A stretch of DNA of 42,075 bases from an uncultured Bacteroidales bacterium. GTDB taxonomy: Bacteria; Bacteroidota; Bacteroidia; Bacteroidales; UBA932. This document shows positions 30,686 to 40,344 of this stretch, piece after piece. Where the stretch lies: positions 1 to 42,075 of the forward strand of contig CAJODQ010000015.1 in the NCBI GenBank assembly GCA_905233345.1, given 5' to 3'. The notes under the pieces were generated by a model that had not been told where the DNA came from, did not search any database, and was given only the letters and a program-made list of their open reading frames with translations. The position numbers and the translations under genes are program-made. How positions within the stretch are numbered: position 1 is the first letter of the stretch; the number at the start of each line of letters is the position of its first letter.

Positions 30686-31248
30686 TGGCGAATTACCCCT
30701 ACATCATCGCCAGCTTCCCCGACATGGTGCTCGACTACGAGCGGCATCCTGTCGACGAGCAGCATGTGATCGCCGAAGTGAAGGGCCTGCTGTCCGAAAA
30801 GGACGGCAAACTGGTGGACTGGCTGGAATTCGGGCTGGAAGGGACACACCTCAAGCCCCATTTCTACCGGAATATCCGGCAGACCGGCTGCCGCTTCCTC
30901 ATCGACTGGTTCGCCTTCGACCGCCTGCTGCGGCAGGCCAAGGTGGCCTATCTGGAGGCCCAGCCCTTCCCGGAAGACTTTCCTGAAGCCGAAAAGGCCG
31001 AGATCATCTTCAAGGTGGACAACCTCGCCCAACGGGAGAAACTGCTCGACCGGCTGGCCTGGGACAAGGCCGCCGAACTGGTGGAATTCGATGTCTTCAC
31101 CATCGACACCATCCTGTCGCTGCTGGTGCGGCTCCACATTGCCGCCCGCTGGAACAAACTCGACCCCAGGACCGGCGCGGAACTCTTCCAGCGCTTTGTC
31201 GATGAAGTCAGGGGAACATTCAAGGGAATCAACGCTGAACAATTCTAA
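30685..31248 (+). CDS. DUF2764 protein of the V-ATPase operon (possible subunit C equivalent)
   Basis: A 187-aa, largely helical, acidic protein. DUF2764 genes are found in Bacteroidota V-ATPase operons between subunits E and A. The sequence YPYIIASFPDMVLDYE at the N-terminus, LKPHFYRNIRQTGCRFLIDWFAFDRLLRQAKVAYLE in the middle and KLDPRTGAELFQRFVDEVRGTF at the end recall the helical repeats of subunit C (the d-type socket between rotor ring and stalk). No standard subunit C gene is present, so substitution is plausible but unproven. The start shares an A with the atpE stop. Confidence 0.78.
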   Translation: MANYPYIIASFPDMVLDYERHPVDEQHVIAEVKGLLSEKDGKLVDWLEFGLEGTHLKPHFYRNIRQTGCRFLIDWFAFDRLLRQAKVAYLEAQPFPEDFPEAEKAEIIFKVDNLAQREKLLDRLAWDKAAELVEFDVFTIDTILSLLVRLHIAARWNKLDPRTGAELFQRFVDEVRGTFKGINAEQF

Positions 31249-31257
31249 AGTAGATAT

Positions 31258-33009
31258 ATGAAAGCAACAGGTATAGTTACCGGTATCATCTCCAACCTGG
31301 TGACGGTGCGTTTCGAAGGCGACGTGGCGCAGAATGAGATCTGCTACATCGGCCTGGGCGGCACTAAACTGATGGCCGAGGTCATCAAGGTGTCGGGCAA
31401 GAACGCCTTCGTTCAGGTGTACGAGAGCACGCGCGGCCTGCGTCAGGGCGACAAGGTGGAGTTCGAAGGGCACATGCTCGAAGTACAGCTCGGCCCCGGC
31501 CTGCTCTCCAGCAGCTACGACGGCCTGCAGAACAACCTCGCCACGATGGATGGCGTATTTCTCAAACGCGGGGAATACACCGAGCCGCTGGACCACGACA
31601 AGGTCTGGCACTTCACGCCGCTGGCCCAGCCGGGCGACACCGTCTACGCCGCCGACTGGCTGGGCGAAGTGAAGGAAGGCTGGCTGCCCCACAAAATCAT
31701 GGTCCCCTTCTCCTTCAAGGGTGCGTTCAAGGTCAAGTCCGTCACGCCGGAAGGCGACTACAAGATCGACGACACGATGGCGGTGCTCACCGACGACCAG
31801 GGCGAAGACCACAAGGTGACGATGGTCCAGAAATGGCCCGTCAAAGTAGCCGTTGGCGGCTATGTGGAGAAACCCCGCCCCTACCGCATCATGGAGACGG
31901 GCGTCCGTTGCATCGATACGCTCAACCCGATCGCAGAAGGCGGTACCGGTTTCATTCCGGGCCCGTTCGGTTGCGGCAAGACCGTGCTGCAGCACGCCAT
32001 CGCCAAGCAGGGTGACGCCGAAGTCATCGTGATGGCTGCCTGCGGTGAGCGCGCCAACGAGGTGGTGGAGATCTTCGCAGAGTTCCCGGAACTGATCGAC
32101 CCGCACACAGGCCGTCACCTGATGGAGCGCACCACCATCATCTGCAATACCTCGAACATGCCGGTCGCCGCGCGTGAGGCCTCGGTCTACACGGCGATGA
32201 CTATCTGTGAATACTACCGCGCCATGGGCATGAAGGCCCTCTTGCTGGCCGACTCCACCTCCCGCTGGGCACAGGCCCTGCGCGAGATGTCGAACCGCAT
32301 GGAGGAACTGCCGGGACAGGATGCCTTCCCGGTAGACCTGAGTGCCATTATCTCGAACTTCTACGCCCGCGCGGGCATCGTGAAACTCCGGAACGGCCAG
32401 ACCGGCGCCGTGACCGTCATCGGCACCGTCTCCCCTGCCGGCGGTAACCTCAAGGAGCCCGTGACCGAATCGACGAAGAAAGCGGCCCGCTGCTTCTACT
32501 CGCTGGCCCAGGCCCGCGCCGACAAGAAGCGCTACCCCGCCGTCGACCCCATCGAATCCTACTCCAAGTACCTCGAATATCCCGAAGTGGTGGAATACCT
32601 CAAGGAGCGCGTGGGAAAGGACTGGGTCGAAAAGGTGCACCGCGCCAAGAACCTGGTCCTCCGTGGCAAGGAGATCGCCGAACAAATCAACATCCTCGGC
32701 GACGACGGTGTGCCCATCAACTACCACGAACAGTTCTGGAAGAGCGAGCTCATTGATTTCGTGATCCTGCAGCAGGACGCCTTCGACTCCATCGACGCCC
32801 TCTGCCCCATGGATCGTCAGGAATTCATGCTCACGCTCGTCCTGCAGATCTGCGACGTGCCGTTCCAGTTCGACAACTACGAGCAATGCGCCGCCAAATA
32901 CAAGGAGATCATCAACCTGCTCCGTCAGATGAACTATTCGGAATTCAAGAGCGAACAGTTCAACAAGTATCTTGAAGCGATTAATACCCTTACGTCCCAT
33001 GAGCAATAA
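31258..33009 (+). CDS. atpA: V-type ATP synthase catalytic subunit A
   Basis: A 583-aa catalytic subunit. The N-terminal barrel (TGIVTGIISNLVTVRFEG) is followed by the non-homologous insert characteristic of A subunits, then the nucleotide domain with P-loop GPFGCGKT (235-242, Lys241). ALLLADSTSRWAQALREMSNRMEELPGQDAFP is the Walker B and arginine-containing region, and a helical C-terminal domain follows. It works in hexamer with subunit B. The subunit B gene begins 11 bp before its stop in another frame, suggesting translational coupling. Confidence 0.97.
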   Translation: MKATGIVTGIISNLVTVRFEGDVAQNEICYIGLGGTKLMAEVIKVSGKNAFVQVYESTRGLRQGDKVEFEGHMLEVQLGPGLLSSSYDGLQNNLATMDGVFLKRGEYTEPLDHDKVWHFTPLAQPGDTVYAADWLGEVKEGWLPHKIMVPFSFKGAFKVKSVTPEGDYKIDDTMAVLTDDQGEDHKVTMVQKWPVKVAVGGYVEKPRPYRIMETGVRCIDTLNPIAEGGTGFIPGPFGCGKTVLQHAIAKQGDAEVIVMAACGERANEVVEIFAEFPELIDPHTGRHLMERTTIICNTSNMPVAAREASVYTAMTICEYYRAMGMKALLLADSTSRWAQALREMSNRMEELPGQDAFPVDLSAIISNFYARAGIVKLRNGQTGAVTVIGTVSPAGGNLKEPVTESTKKAARCFYSLAQARADKKRYPAVDPIESYSKYLEYPEVVEYLKERVGKDWVEKVHRAKNLVLRGKEIAEQINILGDDGVPINYHEQFWKSELIDFVILQQDAFDSIDALCPMDRQEFMLTLVLQICDVPFQFDNYEQCAAKYKEIINLLRQMNYSEFKSEQFNKYLEAINTLTSHEQ

Positions 33010-34321
33010 AGCATTCCAGCGAACCTATACCCGGCTCGAAGCCATCACCAAAGCGACGGTGACCCTGCATGCCCAGGGTGTCAGCAACGACGAGTTGGCC
33101 ACCGTGGCCGGCCGCCTGGCGCAGGTTGTGAAGATCAAGGGCGACCTGGTCACCCTGCAGGTATTCCAAGGCACGGAGGGTATCCCCACCAATGCCGAAG
33201 TGCTCTTCCACGGCGAACCGCCGACGCTCGAAGTGAGCGACGAGCTCGCCGGCCGCTTCTTCAACGCCTATGGCGCTCCCATCGACGGCGGCCCGAAAGT
33301 GGAAGGCGAACGCCGGCAGATCGGCGGCCCGTCGGTGAACCCGTACAAGCGCAAGCAGCCTTCGCAGCTCATCCCGACCGGTATCGCCGGCATCGACCTG
33401 AACAACACCCTGGTCTCCGGCCAGAAGATTCCTTTCTTCGCCGACCCGGACCAGCCTTATAACGCCGTGATGGCCCTGGTGGCCCTCCGTGCCGACGTCG
33501 ACAAGATCATCCTCGGCGGTATGGGTCTCTCGAACGACGACTATCTTTTCTTCCGGCACGAATTCGAAAGCGCCGGCGCCCTCAACAAGATCATCAGCTT
33601 CGTCAACACCACCGACCAGCCGCCGGTGGAACGCCTGCTGATCCCCGACATGGCCCTGACGGCTGCGGAATATTTCGCTGTCGACAAGAATGAGAAAGTG
33701 CTGGTGCTGCTCACCGACATGACCCTCTACGCCGACGCCCTCTCCATCGTGAGCAACCGCATGGACCAGATCCCGTCGAAAGACTCGATGCCGGGCTCGC
33801 TCTACTCCGACCTGGCCAAGATCTACGAGAAGGCTGTGCAACTGCCCAGCGGCGGCTCCATCACCATCATCGCCGTCACCACGCTCAACGACGGTGACAT
33901 TACCCACGCCATACCGGACAACACGGGCTACATCACGGAAGGACAGCTCTACCTGCGTGCCGATACCGACACCGGCAAGGTCATCATCGACCCGTTCCGT
34001 TCCCTCTCCCGCCTGAAACAGCTCGTGCAGGGCAAGCAGACCCGCGAGGACCACTCCCAGGTGATGAACGCCTCGGTGCGCCTGTATTCCGACGCCCAGA
34101 ACGCCAAGACCAAGCTGGAGAACGGTTTCGACCTGAGTGACTACGACGGCCGTTGCCTGGAATATGCGAAGGACTATGCCACCGAAATTCTCTCAATCGA
34201 CGTGAACATCGGCCTGACCGAGATGCTCGACACCTGCTGGAAACTTTTCAAGAAATATTTCAGCCAGGCCGAAACCGGCATCAAGCAGGCCCTGATCGAC
34301 AAATACTGGCCGGCCGATTAA
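32999..34321 (+). CDS. atpB: V-type ATP synthase subunit B
   Basis: A 440-aa non-catalytic subunit. N-terminus MSNKAFQRTYTRLEAITKATVTL. The central domain retains the fold but not a P-loop (IPTGIAGIDLNNTLVSGQKIPFFAD), as expected for B. VLVLLTDMTLYADALSIVSNRMDQIPSKDSMPGSLYSDLAKIYE is the strongly conserved region at the interface with A. ATG 32999 is preferred over an upstream in-frame ATG at 32972 because B subunits begin close to this point; it overlaps atpA by 11 bp. The sequence is complete. Confidence 0.95.
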   Translation: MSNKAFQRTYTRLEAITKATVTLHAQGVSNDELATVAGRLAQVVKIKGDLVTLQVFQGTEGIPTNAEVLFHGEPPTLEVSDELAGRFFNAYGAPIDGGPKVEGERRQIGGPSVNPYKRKQPSQLIPTGIAGIDLNNTLVSGQKIPFFADPDQPYNAVMALVALRADVDKIILGGMGLSNDDYLFFRHEFESAGALNKIISFVNTTDQPPVERLLIPDMALTAAEYFAVDKNEKVLVLLTDMTLYADALSIVSNRMDQIPSKDSMPGSLYSDLAKIYEKAVQLPSGGSITIIAVTTLNDGDITHAIPDNTGYITEGQLYLRADTDTGKVIIDPFRSLSRLKQLVQGKQTREDHSQVMNASVRLYSDAQNAKTKLENGFDLSDYDGRCLEYAKDYATEILSIDVNIGLTEMLDTCWKLFKKYFSQAETGIKQALIDKYWPAD

Positions 34322-34324
34322 CGT

Positions 34325-34933
34325 ATGGCGATCAAGTTCCAATATAACAAGACTTCCCTGAACAACCTCGGCAAACAGCTGAAGGTGCGTCAGCGGGCTT
34401 TGCCGACCCTCAAGAACAAGGAATCGGCGCTGCGCGCGAGCGTACTGGTGGCCAAGACCGAATCGGATCGGCTCCAGCACGAGCTGGAACAGGCCCTCCA
34501 GACCTACGATTACATGGCCGGGCTCTGGAACGAGTTCGAGCCCGGGCTGATCTCCGTCAAGGACGTGGAACTGACCACCGTCAAGGTGGCCGGCGTCCGC
34601 ACCCCGGAGCTCAAGCAGGTCATCTACGAGGTCAAGCCCTTCGATGCCTTTGCCAAGCCGATGTGGTACACGGACGGCGTGGCGATCCTCAAGAAACTCG
34701 CCCAGCTCGGCATCGAGAGCGAAGTCTTCGCCGAAAAGAGCCGCATCCTGGAATTCCAGCGCAAGAAGACCACCCAGAAGGTGAACCTCTACGAGAAGGT
34801 CCAGATTCCCGGCTATCAGGAGGCCATCCGCAAGATCAAGCGCTTCATGGAAGACGAGGAGAACCTGTCCAAAGCCTCCCAGAAGATCGTCAAGAACCGC
34901 CACCAGCAAGAAGAAGAGGAGGAAGAGGCATGA
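34325..34933 (+). CDS. atpD: V-type ATP synthase subunit D (central shaft)
   Basis: A 202-aa helical shaft subunit. The N-terminus FQYNKTSLNNLGKQLKVRQRALPTLKNKESALRASV and the C-terminal KVNLYEKVQIPGYQEAIRKIKRFMEDEENLSKASQKIVKNR are typical of the antiparallel coiled coil that rotates in the A3B3 head. It ends in an acidic Glu run. It starts 3 nt after atpB and overlaps the subunit I gene by 4 nt (ATGA). Subunit F, which usually binds D, is not recognisable in this operon. Confidence 0.93.
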   Translation: MAIKFQYNKTSLNNLGKQLKVRQRALPTLKNKESALRASVLVAKTESDRLQHELEQALQTYDYMAGLWNEFEPGLISVKDVELTTVKVAGVRTPELKQVIYEVKPFDAFAKPMWYTDGVAILKKLAQLGIESEVFAEKSRILEFQRKKTTQKVNLYEKVQIPGYQEAIRKIKRFMEDEENLSKASQKIVKNRHQQEEEEEEA

Positions 34934-36717
34934 TCACCAAAATGACCAAGTACACGTTCCTGCTCCTGAGCAGCGACACGGAGGCCTTCCTGCGTGAAAT
35001 TCAGGAGCTCGGCGTGCTCGACATCACCCGCTCCCGCAAGCCGGTCGATGCCACCTCCGGCAAGCTGTATAAGGAAGCGGAAGCCCTCCGCAAGGAGATT
35101 GAGACCGTGCAGCGCTGCGACTATTCGCGCGACGAGGAGCATCGCAGCCTCAGCGCGAAACTCAACGCGGCCGAAGAAGCCTATGCAGAAAAACTGCACT
35201 GGGGCGACGTTGACCCGGTCAAATTGAAAGCCCTGCGCGAAGCAGGCTGCCAACTGCATTGCTATACCGTCCCTGCCAGGAAATTCAATCCCGCCTGGGC
35301 GGAGCAGTATCCCCTCGTCGAGATCGACCGCGACGAAAAGAACGTCCGTTTCGCCATCTACACACGGGGGACGGAAGGTGCCAACAATTTCCAGTTGCCC
35401 GAGACGCTCCTGGCCGCAGAATCCCTCGAGGATCTGGCCACAAACGTATCTGCGCTGAAAGAAACGCTCGCCCGCCGGGAAGAGGCCATGCATGCCCGCA
35501 AGGAAGAAATTCCCCAATTGGAGAAGCTCCACGCTGAAAAGGCACAGGAGCTCCAGCGTTACCTCGCCCAGAACGGATCCACGCTGGCCGCGGAAGATTA
35601 TATCACCGTCATGACGGGCTTTGCACCCACGGAGGAAGACGCGCGCCTGCAAGCCGAACTCGACCGGAAGAACATTTACTACCTCAGCGAGCCCGCCACC
35701 GCAGCGGACAACCCGCCTATCCAGCTGAAGAACAATTGGTTCGCCCGCAATTTTGAGACCCTGACCGGCATGTACGGCATGCCCGTCTACGACGAGTTCG
35801 ACCCGACCCCGGTCCTGGCGCCTTTCTTCCTGTTGTTCTGGTCGTTCTGCATGGGCGACGCGGGCTACGGCCTGCTGCTCATCGCGCTCGGCCTGCTGCT
35901 GCGTTACAAGGAAGGCTTCGACCTGCTCGGGCTGAAGAAGCACTGGCGGCTGGTCACCACGCTGGGCGTCGGTACGTTCTTCATCGGCATCCTGCTGGGC
36001 ACTTTCTTCGGCATCAACCTGCAGGAGGTGTCCTGGATTCCGGAGGGACTGCGCAAGTATATGTTGGTGGGCAAGGTTGAAATCGGCGGCGCTTCCTACG
36101 ACATCGCCATGGTGGCAGCCATCGCCGTCGGTGTCTTCCACATCTGCCTGGCCATGGTCATCAAGGCCATCGGCATCACGAAACGCGCCGGCTTCAAGGC
36201 GGCCATCTCCACCTGGGGATGGGTCATCCTCATCGTCGGCGGCCTCATCGTCGCCGGGTTGGCGCTGACCCAGGTACTCGACGCATCTGCCACGAAGATC
36301 GCGATCATCGCAATCGGTATCCTCTCGGTGCTGAGCATCTTCATCTTCAACAAGCCGGGGCGCAACCCGCTGCTGAATATCGGAGCCGGCCTGTGGGACA
36401 CCTATCAGATGGCCACAGGGCTCCTGGGCGACGTGCTGAGCTACATCCGCCTCTATGCCCTCGGCCTGGCCGGCGGCATGCTGGGCGCGGCCTTTAACAA
36501 CCTGGGACAGATGGTGCTGGGCGACAACCCGACCTGGCAATGGCCCTTCTTCCTGCTGATCGTCATCATCGGTCACGCATTGAACTTTGCCATGAGTTGC
36601 CTGGGCGCCTTCGTCCACCCGCTCCGTCTGACCTTCGTGGAATATTTCAAGAACAGCGGCTACGAAGGAAAAGGCCAGGAATACAGTCCATTAAGCAATC
36701 AAATAGAAAACAAATAA
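34930..36717 (+). CDS. atpI: V-type ATP synthase subunit I (membrane a-type stator)
   Basis: A 595-aa stator subunit. The cytoplasmic N-terminal part (about 1-270) starts MITKMTKYTFLLLSSDTEAFLREIQELGVLDI and includes coiled-coil segments. The membrane part begins at FFLLFWSFCMGDAGYGLLL and contains about seven helices. The conserved SYIRLYALGLAGG segment places the essential ion-path arginine at Arg507, equivalent to Arg735 of yeast subunit a. The start was chosen at the ATGA overlap with atpD; a longer frame from 34663 merely runs through atpD in another frame. Subunit K follows 19 nt later. Confidence 0.95.
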   Translation: MITKMTKYTFLLLSSDTEAFLREIQELGVLDITRSRKPVDATSGKLYKEAEALRKEIETVQRCDYSRDEEHRSLSAKLNAAEEAYAEKLHWGDVDPVKLKALREAGCQLHCYTVPARKFNPAWAEQYPLVEIDRDEKNVRFAIYTRGTEGANNFQLPETLLAAESLEDLATNVSALKETLARREEAMHARKEEIPQLEKLHAEKAQELQRYLAQNGSTLAAEDYITVMTGFAPTEEDARLQAELDRKNIYYLSEPATAADNPPIQLKNNWFARNFETLTGMYGMPVYDEFDPTPVLAPFFLLFWSFCMGDAGYGLLLIALGLLLRYKEGFDLLGLKKHWRLVTTLGVGTFFIGILLGTFFGINLQEVSWIPEGLRKYMLVGKVEIGGASYDIAMVAAIAVGVFHICLAMVIKAIGITKRAGFKAAISTWGWVILIVGGLIVAGLALTQVLDASATKIAIIAIGILSVLSIFIFNKPGRNPLLNIGAGLWDTYQMATGLLGDVLSYIRLYALGLAGGMLGAAFNNLGQMVLGDNPTWQWPFFLLIVIIGHALNFAMSCLGAFVHPLRLTFVEYFKNSGYEGKGQEYSPLSNQIENK

Positions 36718-36724
36718 ATATTAA

Positions 36725-37165
<441 letters not shown>

Positions 37166-37194
37166 CGAACGGAGCAAGCGAAGTGAGCAATAAT

Positions 37195-37234
37195 CGTCTC
37201 GTGAAAAAAGTTCACGGGACGTTTTTCTTTTTTT
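37195..37234 (+). terminator. Rho-independent terminator of the V-ATPase operon
   Basis: An 11-bp stem (37195-37205 with 37211-37221, one T-G wobble) with an AAAAG loop is followed by TTTTTCTTTTTTT. It lies 29 nt after the atpK stop. Confidence 0.92.
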
Positions 37235-37267
37235 ATTAACTTTATGGGATAATAACCAGTTGTATTT

Positions 37268-38926
37268 ATGCGACGACTCTTCCTGACCTTGCTGCTGGCC
37301 CTGTCCGTAACGGCAGGCTACGCCTGTACCAACCTGATCGTGACCAAGGGAGCCTCCGTGGACGGCTCCGTGATGGTGACCTATGCAGCCGATTCCTATA
37401 CACGCTACGGCACACTGGTCCACTACCCTGCCGGGAAACACAAGGCCGGCGAGATGCGCCGCATCCTGCAGTGGGGTCAGGACCACTACCTGGGCGAAAT
37501 CCCCGAGGCGCCGTATACCTACAACGTGATCGGCAACATGAACGAGCACCAGCTCGTCATCGGCGAAACCACCTGGGGCGGCCGTCCCGAACTGCGCGAC
37601 CCGCAGGGCATCGTGGACTACGGCTCGCTGGAATACATCTGCCTGCAACGATGCACGAAGGCCCGTGAGGCGATCGAGTTGTTTGTCAAACTGGCCAATG
37701 AATACGGCTATGCCTCCTCCGGCGAGTCACTGAGCTTTGCCGACACCGAAGAAGCCTGGATTCTGGAAGTCATCGCCAAGAAACCCGACGTGGTGGATGG
37801 CGTGAACCGCAACAAGGGCGTCGTCTGGGTGGCCGTCCGCATCCCGGACGGCTACATCTCCGCCCACGCCAATTGCGCCCGCATCACCACCTTCCCGAAA
37901 AACGACCCCGCCAATTGCATCTACGCGCCCGATGTCATCTCTCACGCCCGGGAAATCGGCATCTACGAGGGTTCAGACGAAGATTTCAGCTTCGCCGACA
38001 CCTATTGCCCGCTGTCCTTCTCGCTGATGCGCAACTGCGAAGCCCGCGTCTGGAGCTTCTTCAACCGCTGGGGCGACCTCGACATGAACCAGTACCTCGA
38101 TTTCGCGATGGCCGACAATCCCAAAAACCGGATGCCCCTCTATGTGAAACCGAAAGCCAAACTCTCGATGCTCGACCTGTCCGCGATGATGCGCGACCAC
38201 TACGAAGGCACGCCCTTCGACATGACAAAGGATATCGGTGCCGGCAGCAACGAGACCCCCTACCGCTGGAAACAGAACGACTGGACAGTCGACGGCGTGA
38301 AATATTCCAATGCCCGGCCCATCTGCACCCAGCAGACCGGCTTCTGGTTCGTAGCCCAGTGCCGCGGCTGGCTGCCCGACGACGTGGGCGGCCTGTTCTG
38401 GTTTGCCGTCGATGATGCCGGCACTTCGGCCCTGACGCCCGTCTATTCGGCATCCCGCGCCGTATCCTGGCACTACGCATTGGGGAACGGTTCCATGGTC
38501 GAATACTCTCCTACCTCGATGTTCTGGCTCAACAACCGCATCGCCCAGTTTGCCTATTTGCGCTACAATCCGGTGGGACTGGAAGTCCAGGAGCGGATTG
38601 CGGAGCATGAACGAGACATGGTAGCCATTGTGGCAGAGGCCGATCAGATTGCCCTGTCCATCAAATCGGAGAAAAAGCGATTGAAATTCCTGACAGATTT
38701 CTCGGTCCGTGAGGCAGACGCCCTCTTCGAGAAATGGGCCCTGCTCGACCAGTATCTGCTGTTAAAATACATGGACGGTACGGTGAAACGCCAGAATGAA
38801 GACGGCTCGTTCAAGACCAACGGCAGCGTCGACTACATTCCGGTGTCGCCCGACTGGCCCGGTTACAGTGAGAAATTCAAACGTGCCATCGTCAATGACA
38901 ATGGCGATCTCCTCAAAGTTCGATAG
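37268..38926 (+). CDS. Secreted C69-family dipeptidase
   Basis: A 552-aa N-terminal-nucleophile peptidase (peptidase C69/U34). The signal peptide ends GYA and is followed directly by Cys20, so cleavage would expose the catalytic N-terminal cysteine (CTNLIVTKGASVDGSVMVTY). Other family blocks: GNMNEHQLVIGETTWGG, DTEEAWILEVIAKKP, YISAHANCARITTF and ETPYRWKQNDW. It cleaves dipeptides in the periplasm. A -7-like box TAACTTTA (37237-37244) lies just after the preceding terminator. nhaA starts 2 nt after its stop, so the two are co-transcribed, an unusual pairing with no evident functional logic. Confidence 0.92.
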   Translation: MRRLFLTLLLALSVTAGYACTNLIVTKGASVDGSVMVTYAADSYTRYGTLVHYPAGKHKAGEMRRILQWGQDHYLGEIPEAPYTYNVIGNMNEHQLVIGETTWGGRPELRDPQGIVDYGSLEYICLQRCTKAREAIELFVKLANEYGYASSGESLSFADTEEAWILEVIAKKPDVVDGVNRNKGVVWVAVRIPDGYISAHANCARITTFPKNDPANCIYAPDVISHAREIGIYEGSDEDFSFADTYCPLSFSLMRNCEARVWSFFNRWGDLDMNQYLDFAMADNPKNRMPLYVKPKAKLSMLDLSAMMRDHYEGTPFDMTKDIGAGSNETPYRWKQNDWTVDGVKYSNARPICTQQTGFWFVAQCRGWLPDDVGGLFWFAVDDAGTSALTPVYSASRAVSWHYALGNGSMVEYSPTSMFWLNNRIAQFAYLRYNPVGLEVQERIAEHERDMVAIVAEADQIALSIKSEKKRLKFLTDFSVREADALFEKWALLDQYLLLKYMDGTVKRQNEDGSFKTNGSVDYIPVSPDWPGYSEKFKRAIVNDNGDLLKVR

Positions 38927-38928
38927 TT

Positions 38929-40344
38929 ATGTCAAGTCCTGTCTATAAATGGAAAAAGGCACAGGTCCTTCTCTCGACCCGACGCCGGAAACTGACCAAC
39001 CTTCCCTGGACGCAAGGTGTCATTCTGCTGGTCTGCGTCGTGATAGCGATGTTGCTGGCCAATCTGCCCGCTACGCGCGACCTGTATTTTGAACTCCTCG
39101 AGACCCACTTGAGTATTAACGTGATGATGCCCGACGGCCATGGATTCATCTTCCCGGCCGGGATGACGGTCGAGAAATTCATCAATGACATCCTGATGGT
39201 GGTATTCTTCTTTACCGTGGGCCTGGAAATCAAGCGGGAAGTCGTATGCGGTGAACTGAGTACGCCACAGAAGGCCATCATGCCGGTCATTGCAGCTTTT
39301 GGTGGCGTGTTGGTACCGGCTCTCATCTATGCCTTGATCAACCACGGAACAGCCGCTTCTTCTGGATGGGGCATCCCGACAGCCACCGATATCGCCTTTG
39401 CGGTAGCTATCCTGGCCGTGCTGGGCAAACGTGTACCCGTATCGCTGAAGGTTTTCCTGACCGCGCTGGCCATCGCCGACGACCTGATAGCCATCCTGGT
39501 GGTTGCACTTTTCTATGGCGGCGACATCAATTTCCCCTGCCTCGGCATCGCAGCGCTTCTCATCATCTTCGTGGTCTGGCTGAACATCACGGGAGAAAAA
39601 CGCCCCTGGTTCTATTTCATACCGGCCATCTGCATCTGGATCCTCTTCTACTACTCAGGCATCCATGCCACGATGTCTGGCGTGGTCATGGCACTGCTGA
39701 TCCCGATGAAACCCCGCTATTCCAAAGAGTATTTCTTCAAAAAAGGCGGTATTTACTGGTCACGTCTGAATGAGAGTGGCAAGTTGACAAAAGCAGACGA
39801 GTTCCCCAATGAGACACAGCGGCTCATCCTGCACCGGCTGAGCAGCACGGCAAACGACAGTATCGGCATGAGCTACCGGCTTGAAAACATTCTCAATCCC
39901 TGGGTCAGTTTCGTCATCATGCCGATCTTTGCCCTGGCCAATGCCGGGGTACGCGTCAGCGATCCCGCATTTTTCAACATGTTCCGTTATTCACCCGAAC
40001 TGGGCAGTGTCAGCATGGGCATTTTCCTGGGCCTGCTGCTTGGCAAGCCGATCGGCATCACCCTGGCCAGTTTCATCGCGGTCAAGGCCAAAGTGGGCCA
40101 GATGCCGGCGCATGCCACTTGGAAAACACTTGCAGCAGTGGCCTGTCTGGGAGGTATCGGATTTACGATGTCCATCTTCGTGGACACGCTCTCCTTTGCC
40201 GACCAGCCTCTACCGGTGATGGACAGACTGCAGGATATGGGAAAGGTTGCCGTCCTGATGGGCTCGCTCTGTTCAGCAATCCTGGGATCCCTGTTGATTC
40301 TCTTTGAAACGAAGAAGAAACCTAATTCTGCTTCGTTCCAATAA
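38929..40344 (+). CDS. nhaA: Na+/H+ antiporter NhaA
   Basis: A 471-aa NhaA-family electrogenic antiporter that exchanges cytoplasmic Na+ for external H+. It has about 12 helices. The TATDIAFAVAILAVLGKRVPVSLK segment and ALAIADDLIAILV with the Na+-binding Asp184/Asp185 pair (Asp163/Asp164 in E. coli) are clear, as are FALANAGV and GIGFTMSIFVDTLSF near the end. It is longer than E. coli NhaA (388 aa), with an N-terminal extension and a charged loop around residues 265-310. The start is 2 nt after the dipeptidase stop. Its 3' end overlaps the convergent serpin gene by 23 bp. Confidence 0.95.
   Translation: MSSPVYKWKKAQVLLSTRRRKLTNLPWTQGVILLVCVVIAMLLANLPATRDLYFELLETHLSINVMMPDGHGFIFPAGMTVEKFINDILMVVFFFTVGLEIKREVVCGELSTPQKAIMPVIAAFGGVLVPALIYALINHGTAASSGWGIPTATDIAFAVAILAVLGKRVPVSLKVFLTALAIADDLIAILVVALFYGGDINFPCLGIAALLIIFVVWLNITGEKRPWFYFIPAICIWILFYYSGIHATMSGVVMALLIPMKPRYSKEYFFKKGGIYWSRLNESGKLTKADEFPNETQRLILHRLSSTANDSIGMSYRLENILNPWVSFVIMPIFALANAGVRVSDPAFFNMFRYSPELGSVSMGIFLGLLLGKPIGITLASFIAVKAKVGQMPAHATWKTLAAVACLGGIGFTMSIFVDTLSFADQPLPVMDRLQDMGKVAVLMGSLCSAILGSLLILFETKKKPNSASFQ

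Noticed and set aside
34663-34929. Longer start for V-ATPase subunit I
   Set aside because: The extra residues are an out-of-frame reading of atpD. The ATGA overlap at 34930 gives a normal subunit I N-terminus.
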